Assembly (NCBI RefSeq): GCF_000247815.1
Contig: NC_021681.1
Span: forward strand, 18,195,040-18,259,039
DNA length: 64,000 nucleotides
Direction: 5' to 3'
DNA from: Ficedula albicollis
Taxonomy: Eukaryota > Chordata > Aves > Passeriformes > Muscicapidae
This document shows positions 30,009 to 45,500 of the stretch, one piece after another; the first letter of the stretch is position 1, and each line of letters starts with the position of its first letter. A program made the translations under genes and the position numbers. The notes under the pieces are model-generated. The model was not told the DNA's origin. It saw only the letters and a program-made list of their open reading frames with translations, and ran no database searches.

Positions 30009-30693
30009 AGATCAATTCACCAGTTTGAAACATTACTCCATCCTGTAAAGGGTTATTGACAGGGTGATGTAGGACCTACAAACAGTCCCACACTTCACTG
30101 ATTTTGTTGTGAAAGACTAATTACTTGAAACCACAGTGGAAGTGCTCTCCGCCACAGCTGCAATTCTGCTCATCCCAGCTGCTAGGATTGCTGTGGCATC
30201 AAGGCTTCATACTCAACAGCTGGGAATGGGTCCTTCTGTGCACTGTGCTTCTACAATCATTATCTCCCCAGTGAGGAGGAACTAGACAGGGGAGACTACT
30301 CAGAGAATGCAAAAGAGATGGGAACAGGATCAGGAGGTTTTGGCATAACAGGCAAAGGATGATCTGCAAAGAGGAGACAGCCGCCAAGAAAGATCAGGAG
30401 ACACAGAAGTGGAAACAAGAGGCAGGGTGATATGATACAGTTGAGGTGAGAAGAACAAAAGAAAACAGCAAATTAGTGGCAAAAATTGAAACTGATGGAA
30501 TGGGATGGAAAAATAGGTGAAGGTACAATCATCAAGGAGATATAAAAGTCAGGAACTCAAGAAGGGGGACAAGAACAAAAACAAAAAGCAAGAGAGGGTC
30601 TCTCTGATTGTGCAGGACAGTCCCATTACAGAACAGAACTCATCCTGCCTGAATCTAAGCATTCCCTAACAGTATAGACACTTCCCCCATTTT

Positions 30694-30831
30694 CAGTGCC
30701 TGGTTCTTTTTTTTTAAATTACATTAGACAATTCATTAGAATGTATTAAAAAAGTAAGGAAGCAGTGCCTGGTTCTTTTTTTTTAAATTACATTTACAAT
30801 TAGAATGTATTGAAAAAGTAAGGAAATCTAA
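30694..30831 (+). repeat. 69-bp tandem duplication
   Basis: Copies begin 'cagtgcctggttc' at 30694 and 30763. The second has a deletion near 'acaattcattaga', so the copies are unequal. Confidence 0.8.
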
Positions 30832-33800
30832 AATTAGAAACAGTGCCTGTGAGTATAAATTCAACATGGGTGTGTGCATCTGAACTTTTTTTCACACAGT
30901 GTAACTGGCTGCCATAGAGGGATGGATGGAGACAGACAGACAGATATCTGTCATGACTGATGGTATCAGAACCATTATACTTCATTTCTTCATGAAAATA
31001 ATAATTCAAAAGTCATACAAATTAGCTGGAGCCCAATTTTAAAGAAAGAGACAATAATAATAACCCCTGGATCCATCACTAATCAGATCCAGCCTTTTTA
31101 ATTAATTCCTTTTCTTGCAGCATAATATGCAAAGGCTATCTTCTTGTTTTGACAAGAACTAAATTTGCAAAGCTACACAAATGAAAGCTTTGAGAGTTAT
31201 CTTTAGTTCTCCGCTTCTTTTCTTCTTAATATTTGATTGGTATGATTTTGGCTGTAACTGGAAACTCTTTGTGTATACTGAATTACTAATAGGAGTATAA
31301 GCTCAAACCAGTTTTTCTTTAAATTACAGTAGCCATTTAAGTAATTAATGCAAAATTACAATAAAGACATAAAGATGCAAATATAAGAAAAACAAAGTTT
31401 TCTTTCCATTTCCAGTCTCCCTGATCTGAATGAGAGACTGTCACACCCTTGATGTATTCTCCCCACAGAGCGCACACACACAACCACGAGTATGAGACAC
31501 AGGATTGAGTGGTCATCTACCATGTGCTACAGCTATAGCAATTTGTTTATATAATTTACAAAAGTAATTACTTTTTAAAAATCAGTGCTCCATGTCTAAA
31601 AATTCTGAAACAAAATGTTTGGCTATTTTTAGAACGGAACATTTTCATTTCTCATTGATGTGTTCCACAGAAAGTTTTAATAATCACAAAACAGCACTTT
31701 CGGACAAAAGAATCTGCTGTGAGAAAACTCCTGACCAGGCCTGTTCCAGCTCAGCTGCTGAAGAGCTCTGCAAAACTCCCAGCGTCTCCTCCTGCCGGCA
31801 TCACGCCGGAGCGCCTTATGCAGAGCCCGCAGCACTAAGGAGCACCTTCCTCCTTGGCCAGCAGATGGCACATTTTTTGTCACAGGCTCTATGATGGCCA
31901 AATTTTGTCAGGTTTGTCGTTGCCAGGAATGGTTTAGTAGGCTTAACATTCAGCGTTTCTTCTGGGTGAGTAACACTGTAGCTAAAAAAACCCCATCTGT
32001 GCAATCTGTTTTAAATATTAAGCTCTAGCAATAGAGCTTCGAGGCTTGCCAGTTACTTACTATAAGCAAAGTGTATAAATAACACTCAAAATGGAATTTC
32101 ATGAATATGAAAAATAAGGGTTTTCTTCTGCAACAGAAAAATTGCATTCTTACTGATACAGATAATCGGAACTAGGAGTCTGGGGTATGAAAATATGTCT
32201 GAATTAAATCTCTGTTTACTCATATTGCTGACATCCAGAGCCACATAATGGCCACTCTGCAGCTGCCTGAATTTAATGCACTCCCTCCCTTGTTCATTCC
32301 ATCTGTGACAATGGCACAAAACATATATTTTAACTGGCCATATGAAAAATTCCTCATCTTTACTATGGATCGACTATTGGATTTTAGCCATAATTCAGAC
32401 ATGACCTTCTCATCACACTCAGCAGTTCAAATCATCCTCTAGTGCTATGTTCACACAGTGCAAGCCATGGGAGAGAGCTGTGCAAACACCTGACATCAGC
32501 ACATGTGGAGCACTAATGATGAACACCGCTATTTGATGGGATGTAAGAAGCCATTTTTTATCTTGTTTTCTCAGGTCTCTCAGCCAGCAAGACAATTGCT
32601 CCCAATTTAGGAATAACAGCTCTGAAGATAAATGAGTCTAAGCAGTTACAGAATTAGAAATGACACCACTACATGGCCATTGTCATGTAGACAGAGATGT
32701 ACCAAATCCAATGTACAAATCCCTCAAATATTCTTTAAAAATAACAGTGGGGATAGATATTTTCAATTCTGTAACTAGCTATTCACCCACAACTCCTAAT
32801 TCTCCTGTGTTTACAAGACCACATTAGTGAAATGCAGCTCCCAAAGTTTTAATTAAGCTTTATGTGCAAGTTCATTTGTGAAAATGTAATTAATAACACA
32901 ATGTTACTACTGCATTCTAAAATAAGAGGAAGGGTGTGTTAAGGAGTAAAGAGTGAAGGTTTTTCTAGTTGGGTAAGGCATCTTGCCACAATGAATACTC
33001 ATAATACTGCAGCTCCTGCAATGGTTTCAATCTTCTGCCCACTAAAAATCTAACAATAACCTTCAAGGGAGTAAATCCTACCAGCATGGAGTAACAGGGA
33101 TTAGAAACCTCCTAGTGATTCTTTTCTGCCATGACTACTGATATTGCTGATCTGTGGGTTAAAGATCAGGCATTAAAATACTTACCTTACTCAAACTGAG
33201 CCACAGAAAATCAGAATTCCCTGCAGAATCCAGAGTCATGTCAAAGGAGAATATTTGATTTAAAAATACAAAGACAAAATATATTAATGAGACGCCCTGT
33301 ATGAATTTGATGGATGCCTCTCCACCTTCCACTGGGTGCACTTAGCACAGGATCCAACAGATCACTTGGCTTGAAACAAAAGAAATACTATAGTTTGAGT
33401 AAAAAACAAGGGAACAAATCAAAACTGACTAAGGCAGAGAATGAAGAAGGATGCATATTTAACTGAAACTTAGATTACTGTAAGAAAAACCAATTGGGTT
33501 AGATAAGAATTGAGGATTATTGATTTCAAGTTGGGGAACATAATGCTTACCAACAGAATACCAACAGGAACTATTGTATGTTTAAAGAAAAACTTTGTTC
33601 TACATGCCCAAAACACTCTAGTTCAGCGCCTTGAAACACCAGATGCATGTAAAGGAACATTGTTTTATTTCTTATTCTAACCCTTAAGCATGCCAGCAGA
33701 AGTTAATTTCTTGCCATTTAATTCAATAGAAAAAAATACTAATGCCATAAAACATTATGAAGAAGTAAATCCACTATAACTGAATTCTCTTCCTTTTATG

Positions 33801-35872
33801 TGCCAGTTGTTCTACTAGCTGTATACTGACTAAAAGAGTAGTAATGCTCACAGAATTAATAAAACAAAGGGGTGTAATGGGACACAGCTCAGACTCTGCA
33901 AAAGAAAAAAAAACAGTTCCAGAAGGAATCCAGAATTTGGACTGATCATTTAAGCAGTCTTGTGACTGCTAAACTAAAATCTCTTGTTTGAGTGCAGAAG
34001 CCTGATTTTACATTTTGCTGAGAAGTCTGTGCCCCCATTAACCTTAAACAGCATTATGGGTACTCAGCATTTCAAAAATCAGGCCTTGGACCACTCAGCC
34101 AAAGCCTATCGTATGGAAAGCTGATATTACTTGGAGTGGTGGAAATGGAAATTGAGCAATGAAACACCTCAAAAAGGTAATTATGGGCAGCATTAGCCAT
34201 CGAAGTAGCTTTTATATTTTACAGTGTTTTGGGAATTGGTGCAAGTCCTGGCATTAACCACAGCGGCACTAGTGGCTTGACAGCTTTGTTTCGTGGCCCA
34301 AATACAGAGATTAGAGTTTTCTGGGCAATGTTTACCATACTTCCTTTTTCTCTTGATAACTCTCACAATATAAACCAGGTGCAAGAAGCAGGCAAACCCA
34401 GCATAAGCTACAAGACCACCTCTTTCTTCAGAATTCAGGACAAAGGTGTGGTCAGATTAGTAGATTTACAAACAGCTCCTCTGTCTAACTCAGCTTCATT
34501 AAGTTGCTTTTCTATCATAAGACAACCAAGATGCCTCTGAAAATTTGAATGAAGTTTAGATCTGTGGGTTGTAGCTGGCAGTTTGGCATAGGAACAGCAG
34601 CGATATGAAGACATTTCTGTATCAGCACTACTGTAGCTCTGCTCTTTTTCACTGTAAATACATACTAGCCACCATCAATCCATCAACTGGAACCAATAAA
34701 TATTCATACTATTTGGAAATTTATGAGAATAGCTTGTCATTTAGCAGCATTATGTTCCTACCTATCCCTTTGCCAATGAAAAACCATTACACTGATCTTA
34801 GACTGCAACACTAACAGTCTACTAAATATTTATATAAGGCAACTAAATTTTTGTCCGGATAGGACCCATCCATTCCTTGTTTAGCACTTATCCTACAAAG
34901 AGGTGTTTATTACAGTCATACTTGTTTGAATAATCACCTCATGTCTGTGAAGAACCCAAACTAGTTTGACTCAGAAGTTCAGTGATCTCTTCTGAAACGT
35001 GGCACCTAATGATCTGTGAAAATTAGTCCTAACACGATTATTCAGTCAGCAAGGCACTATGAATTGTTCAGAGGAGACTAAACCCTTTGCTGACATTGAA
35101 CTAAATCACCATTACTTGTACTGCCAGGGGATGCCTCAGTCATGGACTAAGACTTGAACTTCACATGCATTGGCTCAGACCACCACAAACCTTACAAGGA
35201 TGCTAGGAACCCCAAGTGCACTGGGGAACAAAGCAAATCAAAAGAATGGTTCTCAAGAATGCAGAACTTTCTGTAGCTTACAAGTTTGACAAAATTAGTC
35301 TGAATCAAAAATGAGTCTGGCTAGTAAAAATACACATGAACATCCAATTCCACATAACAAACTTTGGAAATGGAAACTTATGTATTCATGTTTGATAGAC
35401 CTCACCCATTCATGACTAGGAAATGTATGAGCTAAACTCTGTACACTCAAAGAATAACAATTGCACAGTGAGAGATGGTAACATACTAAAAATAAAGATC
35501 TGAATCCCTAACATTTACAGACTTTATCACTTAGTTTGACAACCAGGCCGCTATAGAAAAAAAGTCACTCTGACCCAAACTGCAAACAGCCTACAGGAGA
35601 ACAGTCCAATACTATTTGATAAACGGTCATAAAGTGCAAAACAAGGAATTGTGAGAAAGGAGTGATCTCTTAATAACTCTCAAATATCACTCAATAACAC
35701 AGCAAACAGATGGTTAAGCAATATCAACACAGGAGTATCGACATAGCTAAGACAGTGTTATCACTGCCTCCACAGTTTGTTCTATTCTCCTCAAGGCCCC
35801 ACCATGCAAACATGGCAGGTGTGCTGGGTTTGCTGTGCAGGGCTCATGGTTTCAGCCACCTCAGAAACATCC

Positions 35873-36004
35873 AAATGACTGGGAGAAGTAGCAGGTGAAG
35901 GATATCAAAAATATGTAACATGATAGACAGATGTAGAAAAATGACTGGGAGAAGTAGCAGGTGAAGGATAGCAAAAATATGTAACATGATAGACAGCAGC
36001 AGCA
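35873..36004 (+). repeat. 66-bp tandem duplication
   Basis: Copies begin 'aaatgactgggagaag' at 35873 and 35939, almost identical (gatatc/gatagc). Confidence 0.88.
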
Positions 36005-37774
36005 GCTTTTGCATGACTGTGTTGCAGATAATTCTGCAATGATATTGAAGCCTTACACTACTACAAAGCTCATGCCATTAAAGAGATTCCACAGAAAGCA
36101 TGTCTGATGTTGGTTCTATAGTCAGTATGCTTGAGTATCTAATATTAATTTTTATTTATTTATTATACATTTCCACTCAAAAGACATCTACTTAGATAAC
36201 AGAAGACAAAAAAGATCATTGATAAAAGGTTGATAACACATCAATATATCACAACAATTTTACCACAAAAAACATAATCTCACTTGCATTTTCAAAGGTT
36301 TCACAGCACTGCACAGCTGAATGTAACAACTGAGACATTTTAATACATACAAACCATAACCATCAGCTCAAGATTATGCTTATTTTTTAACCATTTTTTC
36401 TTCTTGTTTATCTCCCTACTGAGTTTTTTCATGGCTGTCTTTACCCAGGGTAATTACATTATAACACCAAAGTAGTATCAAAAAGCAGCTACCTTGAAGC
36501 AGCAGTGAGTATTTCTAAAGGAAAAAGTCACTCTTCTTCTCCCTCCTTTCTTTGCAGCATTTTCTCCTGAAAGCATGGGAGTGTACTTGCTTGCTCATCA
36601 CTCCTGCTACCCTAAACAACTGAGATAGCTTTGCTCTTCTGCACCAGCAGTTCTGCTCATGAACACTGACACTGAATTTCCTTTTTTAGACAGCAAGGAC
36701 GCAGACTTTCTTCCTCTTCTCCCTCCCTCTGCCTCGCCTCCCCTCCCCCTCCTACAGTCTTTGCTGTGCCCTCATCTTACCTTCAACAGCACAAGAAATC
36801 CGTGCTGCAGTTTTTTTTCCTCGTTAGCAGCTCTATGGCAACAGCAGTTCTGAGGCAGCAGTCCTTTACAGTCCTCACTTCATTCTCCTTCCTTCTGCAT
36901 AAGGATACACAGCCTGTTAGCCCAGGAAATCAGCAAAGACAATTCCAATGTGATGTAAATTAGCAAACACAATTCCACAATTATTTCAGAAAAAATGTAT
37001 GTTCCTGAGGGTACAAAGTTGTATTCCCAGAAGAGATGGGTACTAGCAATGTAAATGAATAATTTTAAAGGAGATCAGAGAAATCCTTTTGGGTAATTAA
37101 CTATAAAATCATCTGTGTGATAACTCAGCTTTCTTGGACAGAAAGGTGAAAAAAAATAATTCTGAGCTTAAGATATACACAGTATCACATCCAAATAAAG
37201 TCCCCTAAGAATTTGCCATTGTTTGATGTTTATTTGTTATTATCAAATAAATTAAATCAGTGCTTTGGTTGTTAAAATCCTGCTGAAATACAAGCAATAA
37301 TGGCATAAAAAATCTTGTAGTCTTGTTACCCATGGAAAAGTATACACCAGAATACATTTAGAAATGATTACACAAGCTTTTGAGAACAAAAAGTGACGAA
37401 AGAAAAACTACCAGTAACTGGGTACTTACTGAGTACTATAGTATCTGCCTGCTTCAAAATTAGGATTTTCCTGATTTCTTACTTTGTTACTTTTAAATTA
37501 ATCAGAACAATGAGCTACAAATAAATGCTGATTGTGACAGCAAAAAAACCAATTACTTGAGACTCAGAAACAATTATCAGCAGAAACTCTTGAATTAAAG
37601 CATAAAATAAAAGTACTTTGAATACAGGCACATGCAATCTCTTTATATACTGTTAAAAGCTGCCAGTATTTTATAATCTAATCACTTTTATCACATGCAT
37701 GAAAAAAAGGAATCGATATATTCCTGCAATTCAGCATGAACTCACATTCCTCTCTCCTGCTGTGTAAAGAACAA

Positions 37775-37966
37775 AGGTTTCAGGCCACTGCCAATTGGTG
37801 TGACACGATGTGTTAAAGTGCGTGTCCTTGATTGGCATGAGCAACCCCACAGTTACTCCTGGCTAAAGTAAGGTTTCAGGCCACTGCCAATTGGTGTGAC
37901 ATGATGTGTTAAAGTGCGTGTCCTTGACTGGCAGGAGCAACCCCACAGTTACTCCTGGCTAAAGAA
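37775..37966 (+). repeat. 96-bp tandem duplication
   Basis: Copies begin 'aggtttcaggccactg' at 37775 and 37871 and differ at about four positions. Confidence 0.88.
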
Positions 37967-39689
37967 AAGGGATCACCTGCATCCTGTCTGTGCTTGCATC
38001 AGTCCATGCCCACACTTGCCTGAAAATGTGGATAACAGGGGCAGGTGTTTCTGGGCACAACCGGAGAGGAAAACATTGAATTCCTTCCTAATCCAGCACC
38101 TCACATGTTCATTTTTGTCTCATCAGGCAATATTCAGTTGGCATACAAAATAATACAGAATAGCATTCTGGGATGGGTTGAACAACAAACCACTGGGGCT
38201 AAGGACTGGCCCACAGAGGCTCCCGAGCACTAAACAGAAGCCACAAAGACATTTAGCAGCTCACTTGGCACTTCAGCTTCATGGGCACACAATTCAGACT
38301 CAGCCACAAGCAGAACATGCATCTCTAACAACATTAAAGAGTAAATCCCGGGAATAGTTATATTTTTCATTCAAGAAAACCTCAGAAGGATTAAGAAAGC
38401 AAACAAATAAAATGATTAAACAGGTCATGATGATGATTTTTTTTTTAATTTTTTTTTAAACTTCTCCTCACCCTGAACTGGCTGCTTTGTCAGCTAAAGC
38501 ACAGCTCACAAAGCAACCAGTCCCAGCTTTAGTCAGTTTAAAATTGAAGAGATTCTTCAAAGAGAGATAATAATTTCCATTTTACAAAGAGGTGAAAGAA
38601 AGGCACAAAGCTGAAATGACTCATCTATAGTTTCACATTGTGCCAGCATCAGTGACAGAAACAAAACTTGGGGAATCTGAGCTATAGTTACCTGAAGAAA
38701 TGAACAGTCTCAATTTTCTTATGAGAAGTGAAGCTCAGTAGGAAAGTTTCAGTTTGTAGAAATTAATATTTATCTTGAGGCCAATACTTCTGATCACACA
38801 GCTCATTTTATTAATGATGAAGTATATAGCTTTATTGTTAACTTTTACATAACAGGCTCTATAAACTGCAATATACTGTTGTGGAGGTTAAAATGCTCTG
38901 ATAGAGAAGAAAACAGAGAATTCAGTTAATATGTAATGCTGGATACTGACAGAAGGAGCTTCTCTTAGGGAAAAATGAAATTATTTCTGTGATGTCTTAC
39001 TGCTTAGGGATGTAGACATTTGAAATGTCTAGACATTTGAAATAGAGAGTGTATTACAGCCTGTAACACAACCAAAGCAAAGCTCTCTGTGCATTGCTGT
39101 ATCAGCTGATAATACCAGGCATTTTGTTGTCACTAATTTGAGATAGGCCCTCATAACTCGCAGCACTGCACACGCTCTGGAAAGCACAGTGTGCTTGTTC
39201 TGACGTCCAAAAGTGTGATTGGGATGGGTCACATGGCTCACTGCTGTCACCAGTCAGGACACAGGGCATCTATCTAGCTACACATATCTACAGCATACAT
39301 TAGAAATTAGTACTTTTTTTACCACTAATGGGTCCCGTGAATTTACCCCTGTAAAAGTCAAAGAACTGCTTGGCTTTTTTGGTGTTTTAATCTTGGGTTT
39401 GGTTCCCAATTACTTCCTCCTACTAAGCATATAACACTCTATGTTTTTACCAATAAGGGAAGGTACTCAAATTAAATACAGACATAGGTCTGCCTGAAGT
39501 AGTTGTTCCAAAACTTTACCAACTGAACTCAGCAATTAAAAATCTCAAGCAATGTCAGCGGACTGCAAATTTGTCTAATTGTGAGAAAAAATAATGTGCA
39601 GAGATGGTTAACCAATAGCAGAAGGAAAAGGGTTTTCTTCAAAATAATGCACAGGCTTATATTTACCTTTCTCTCAGAACTGGGAAAAA

Positions 39690-42211
39690 TGTTCTTTGCA
39701 GATCATCTCACAGAAATATATGACTATATATATGACTATAGTGATATGCACTATTTCATGAGTTAAAAAATAAACGTAACCATAACTGTGTCAGGATGTT
39801 ATCATTTGCCACCTGGTCCATCTCTCAGCTTTATTTACTTTTGTAATATAAAGAACAAACTCTACCCTGAAAGTAGCCTGCAACTTCTATCAAAGATTTC
39901 TAGGCCTCTTTCCATTACTGATCCCCACATTCTTCAAGGATTTGCCCACACATAACCTCTGAAGCAAATAACATCACCCCCACATTACAGAGAAGAAGAC
40001 TGAAGTGCAAAAAGATCTCTCATTCCAATAAAAGTCAATGGCAAGTCTAATAAATATCATCTGCTCAATTTTAGTGCTTAAGTTCTAGTCTGTGGTCACA
40101 CTAGGAGTCCTTAACACAACAGAGGAACAGAACTAAGCAGATTTCATGTCCTGTGCTTGACTACAAACCTTGAAAACTTGGAAACAAAGAATCCAGAAGA
40201 ACATTCCAGCCATAAAACTGTAATTGTTGAGTTTTATAGCATGCAGAGGACTGGATGACTACAAAAATCACAGAAAGAAAAGCACAATTCTGTTTCAAGT
40301 ACTTGGGTTAAGAATTTATTGTGCCAACATTCTTTTTATAACCAGAATCATTACTAAAATTACAAGACCACCATAAGTGATTTCATATGACAGTTTTCTT
40401 ATGTTGCACTCATTTAAAGAATTAACAGTAATTTACATACTTCCACTAAGAAATTAAATACTGACTTTCTAGAGTTAACCCTAGTTTTTTATTAGAAGAC
40501 CAACCAAATGCTAACCAAAGTAAATGGGAATTTTTCACAGATTTAAAGATTTGAATGAAACTATACCTGCTATAAAAACAAGTAGTTATTAACTTTCCTT
40601 AGTTCTTTTTTAAACTTCCCTTAGTTCTTTAGATTTTTTTGACCCCCTGGGAGAGGGCTGAGGAACCAAGGTTCCTCTGAAGGCCCAGAGCACTTCTGCT
40701 GCTTCCTTTTCAGCAGCAGTTTACAAGAACTGTCTCACTGTACAAAAGAAACACCATCTTTCTTAAAAATTCAGCAAGAACTTCATTATTCCAGAGTAAG
40801 AAATAAGTAACAAGTGACTCCAAACCTCTGAAGGTGGGAGGGTCACTGCAAGTCTGAATTTAAACTCCAAACTCTAAGAGGAGATTGATTAATGGATGAA
40901 TAACCTGAAACACTAAATTCACACAACTTCGCTGTTTCTTTAATAAAAGAATGTTCTTTGCAGATCATCTCACAGAAATATATGACTCTATATATGACTA
41001 TAGTGATATGCACTATTTCATGAGTTAAAAAATAAACGTAACCATAACTGTGTCAGGATGTTATCATTTGCCACCTGGTCCATCTCTCAGCTTTATTTAC
41101 TTTTGTAATATAAAGAACAAACTCTACCCTGAAAGTAGCCTGCAACTTCTATCAAAGATTTCTAGGCCTCTTTCCATTACTGATCCCCACATTCTTCAAG
41201 GATTTGCCCACACATAACCTCTGAAGCAAATAACATCACCCCCACATTACAGAGAAGAAGACTGAAGTGCAAAAAGATCTCTCATTCCAATAAAAGTCAA
41301 TGGCAAGTCTAATAAATATCATCTGCTCAATTTTAGTGCTTAAGTTCTAGTCTGTGGTCACACTAGGAGTCCTTAACACAACAGAGGAACAGAACTAAGC
41401 AGATTTCATGTCCTGTGCTTGACTACAAACCTTGAAAACTTGGAAACAAAGAATCCAGAAGAACATTCCAGCCATAAAACTGTAATTGTTGAGTTTTATA
41501 GCATGCAGAGGACTGGATGACTACAAAAATCACAGAAAGAAAAGCACAATTCTGTTTCAAGTACTTGGGTTAAGAATTTATTGTGCCAACATTCTTTTTA
41601 TAACCAGAATCATTACTAAAATTACAAGACCACCATAAGTGATTTCATATGACAGTTTTCTTATGTTGCACTCATTTAAAGAATTAACAGTAATTTACAT
41701 ACTTCCACTAAGAAATTAAATACTGACTTTCTAGAGTTAACCCTAGTTTTTTATTAGAAGACCAACCAAATGCTAACCAAAGTAAATGGGAATTTTTCAC
41801 AGATTTAAAGATTTGAATGAAACTATACCTGCTATAAAAACAAGTAGTTATTAACTTTCCTTAATTCTTTTTTTAACTTCCCTTAGTTCTTTAGATTTTT
41901 TTGACCCCCTGGGAGAGGGCTGAGGAACCAAGGTTCCTCTGAAGGCCCAGAGCACTTCTGCTGCTTCCTTTTCAGCAGCAGTTTACAAGAACTGTCTCAC
42001 TGTACAAAAGAAACACCATCTTTCTTAAAAATTCAGCAAGAACTTCATTATTCCAGAGTAAGAAATAAGTAACAAGTGACTCCAAACCTCTGAAGGTGGG
42101 AGGGTCACTGCAAGTCTGAATTTAAACTCCAAACTCTAAGAGGAGATTGATTAATGGATGAATAACCTGAAACACTAAATTCACACAACTTCGCTGTTTC
42201 TTTAATAAAAG
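39690..42211 (+). repeat. 1262-bp tandem duplication, intergenic
   Basis: Copy 1 is 39690-40951 and copy 2 is 40952-42211. They are almost identical, with sparse differences such as ctatat/ctctat near the start and ttagttc/ttaattc near 40600/41862. No ORF or RNA gene is recognised in the unit. It is the largest of the direct duplications here. Confidence 0.93.
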
Positions 42212-42560
42212 AAAAAAACCCAAGTAAATTAGTCTTAAATAGCTTAAAAACTTATAATCAAGAAAAAATCTAACTGTGAATGACAGAACTTGAAAAAAAC
42301 CCAAGTAAATTAGTCTTAAATAGTTTAAAAGCTTATAATCAAGAAAAAAATCTAACTGTGAATGACAGAACTCGTCACTGCAAGTCTGAATTTAAACTCC
42401 AAACTCTAAGAGGAGATTGATTAATGGATGAATAACCTGAAACACTAAATTCACACAACTTCGCTGTTTCTTTAATAAAAGAAAAAAACCCAAGTAAATT
42501 AGTCTTAAATAGCTTAAAAACTTATAATCAAGAAAAAATCTAACTGTGAATGACAGAACT
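42212..42560 (+). repeat. nested secondary duplications at the end of the 1262-bp repeat
   Basis: A block of about 80 bp ('aaaaaacccaagtaaatt' ... 'gaatgacagaact') occurs three times, from about 42213, 42294 and 42484. Between the second and third copies sits a further partial copy of the tail of the 1262-bp unit (about 42374-42482, 'gtcactgcaagtctgaat'). The order looks like an assembly path walked repeatedly through one locus. Confidence 0.85.
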
Positions 42561-45500
42561 TAGCTAAGAAACAAAATTCTGCACAACTGAAGCAGGAACA
42601 CTCCTTGGAGATGTGTGCTCCAAGCAATTACGAAGCACCAGCCACAATCCACCCCGCACACATTTCAGACAAGTGAGTCAGCTGGCCAGCAAAAGGCCCA
42701 TCCACCCCACATCCTCTGCACAAGCCTGAATATCTTGAATAGACTGAGCACGTGGGACAATTCCATCAACCAGTTTAAATCCCACTGCCTTTCCATAGCG
42801 CTTGGGACCTAAATAATTTAAGCATCTTTGAATGCATTCCTTATTGGCCTAGTGCAGAACTATTCAGTGAGACAGAACTTGGACAGAGAGAGGGAATTCT
42901 GGATGTACTTTCAATTCATTCAACAGGGACATCACTGAGATTTCACAACACAAACTTGACTACAATTACAAAGACTAGTAATATCTGTCAAAACATAACA
43001 AAGTTTCAAAAATAACTTTAAAAAAGGATGACAAAGCAAGCCAAATGTACTAAAGTCACCATAATGTGCATTTCAGATTACAGTGAGGTACTACAGAATA
43101 CAAAGCCAGCATTCTCAATCCATTAAAAACACTGTATCTTATAAATTCTTACTGTTCAGCTTTTTGAGATTGTAATTTCAATGGAGTGATCAAAAATGCT
43201 TGTTAGCATTAATGACACCCTGACTGTATTTAAATAACAAGCATGGGACTCCAGGAATTTGGACTTTCTTCTTCCTCTGGAGGTTTTCCAGAACCTATCC
43301 ACTCCTACATCTGAGGAACCATGCTTTTGTTTAGGCAGGATCCTTTGGGACTGATGAACTGAAAATATTACTTCTTGCTAACAACACCCTAACAAATCAT
43401 CTTGATCCTTAACATGACCTACTGTGAGCAAACTCGGTCTGTTTACCATTACCTTCCTTGCCCTGCCAGTCATGGCAATCAAATAAAACACAGTCTGAGC
43501 CCTGGCACCAAGCTTAAAAATGCAGGAAAAGAATTCTGCGATCTTGCAGGTTTCCTGTGAAGTACCTGACAGTTTCATGGCAAATTCAAATCATGCCATG
43601 AGATTATTAAAAGATTTCTGAGATTTCCTAATGCAAACTGTACCATCACCTTCACCAGAATATTGGTGAGCAGGGATTGCTCAACTGGAGCTCAATTTCA
43701 GGAGGTGTCAGCTCCTACAGCTTTCTTTAGATACGTCATTCCTTACTTCAATCTGCATGAATAATCACTGGAAACCCAGCTGCTAAACCAGCTAGTCCAT
43801 CTGTTACCCCTGTTAATAAACATATTATTATGTTCACTCTCACTAAGGAGCTCATGATTCACTGGGATTGTCTTTTTGGGAAACATCTACAGAAGTATAT
43901 TAGGTGTGCATATATATGTGGCTGTGAATCCTATCTTTAGCAGCACAGACATATTATTTAGTGTCTTCTTGGTATCCCTTCTGCCTGAAGATAACATGAA
44001 CCTGGTCCTTAGGGAGCAAGTTTTCAGTTGAGGCTACTCTAAAAAGCTTAATCAGATTTAATGCCAAGGGATCACAAGAAATCCCAGTGTCATTAGAAGA
44101 TTTTTGTCAGTGACAAAATCTGACCTTTTGGTACCTCTCAGTTTGGTGCTTCCTGTTCAGAACACAAATAATTCCAGGCAGAGTGTGGCTAGCACTGGCC
44201 CAAAAATACACAAAGTAGATATGAACACATATGAAAAGGCTGTTTGCACTACTGTAACCAGAGATATTTCTCAAACGTTTTACATGGGTTTTGAAAGGTA
44301 TAAAATGCAGGATTTTTTTCTTCTAGTATGGTTTGAGTTCATTGCTAGTACAAGAAGCTTGGATACCTTGTTTCACAAAAAGAGAAGACTGATTATGTGT
44401 TTCCAACCATTTGCTTGAAGTTTATGAAACAAAATTTTTCCATCTTTTCATTTGGTGAAAGAAGTTGAGGATTTTCTCTGGTGAAACATTGGGCTCCTTT
44501 TCTCATATACCTTTATGTGCAACATCCATATGAATAAATGCCCTTCACATGGGAACTGATAATTTGTTTATTAAATCATAATTTCATTGTTCCAGTCATA
44601 CAACACTTGAGGCAAATAGAGTATCTGCCAAGGGGCCACTGGACTGAGGACTGTCACTGCATTAAAACAACCATGAAGCAGAGCAAATAACATGACCAAA
44701 TAATTTGATCAAATTCTGCCAAACTCTGCCACAACCACATGACAACAGATACCAGTATCCTCACAGGTTTTTCTTTATATTTAAGCATTAGATGAATCAG
44801 AAATAAACAAAATCCTCAGAGACAGGGATATTTCAAGCTCCTCAATAAAGGTGATCAGGAGCTCAGGGGGACCTGTTTGGCTCTGTAGTTGCCTAATGCC
44901 AAGAAATCTTGGCATTTAATCAAGAGACCCTCCACTATTTTAGCCAGTAAATGACAATATCAATTTTTAAAATTGTCCCTATTGATTGAAGATAATATTT
45001 TTTTTAACTTCAAGGGTTTTTTTTATTATTTTTTTTAGTAAAATGAAGTTTGGCCAAGTGTTTTAAAATGAGATTTACAGTGAGCCAGAGGAATGAAAAA
45101 ATTTCTCCTTAAAGAAAGCCAGGAAAGCCTTGTTACTGGAAAACTGTTGTCAAATCTGAACACTCAAAGTGATCTGAATACCTGGGTAATCTGAAATGAC
45201 ACTGATTTCTTTATTGGAAAATATAAAGTAGATACTTGTTTCTGAGATGCCATTTCAGGTCTGTGAAGAATGATGGCTTACTTTCGTGAAATTCCCACAT
45301 GTCTGGAAATCTTTTCCTCTCAGATTTGCAAATCTACTAAGACTTAAACGCAGTGCTTGAATGAAAATATTCCTCAAATCAAATTCAACAGCTTTCCTAA
45401 TAAATATTCAAGATCCTTAACAAATATTCAGTAGCGTTATTTCTCCATTTAGACTCAAATCACTTTTAATGCAGTGGGAAATCTAACTGTGCCAGCCCAA

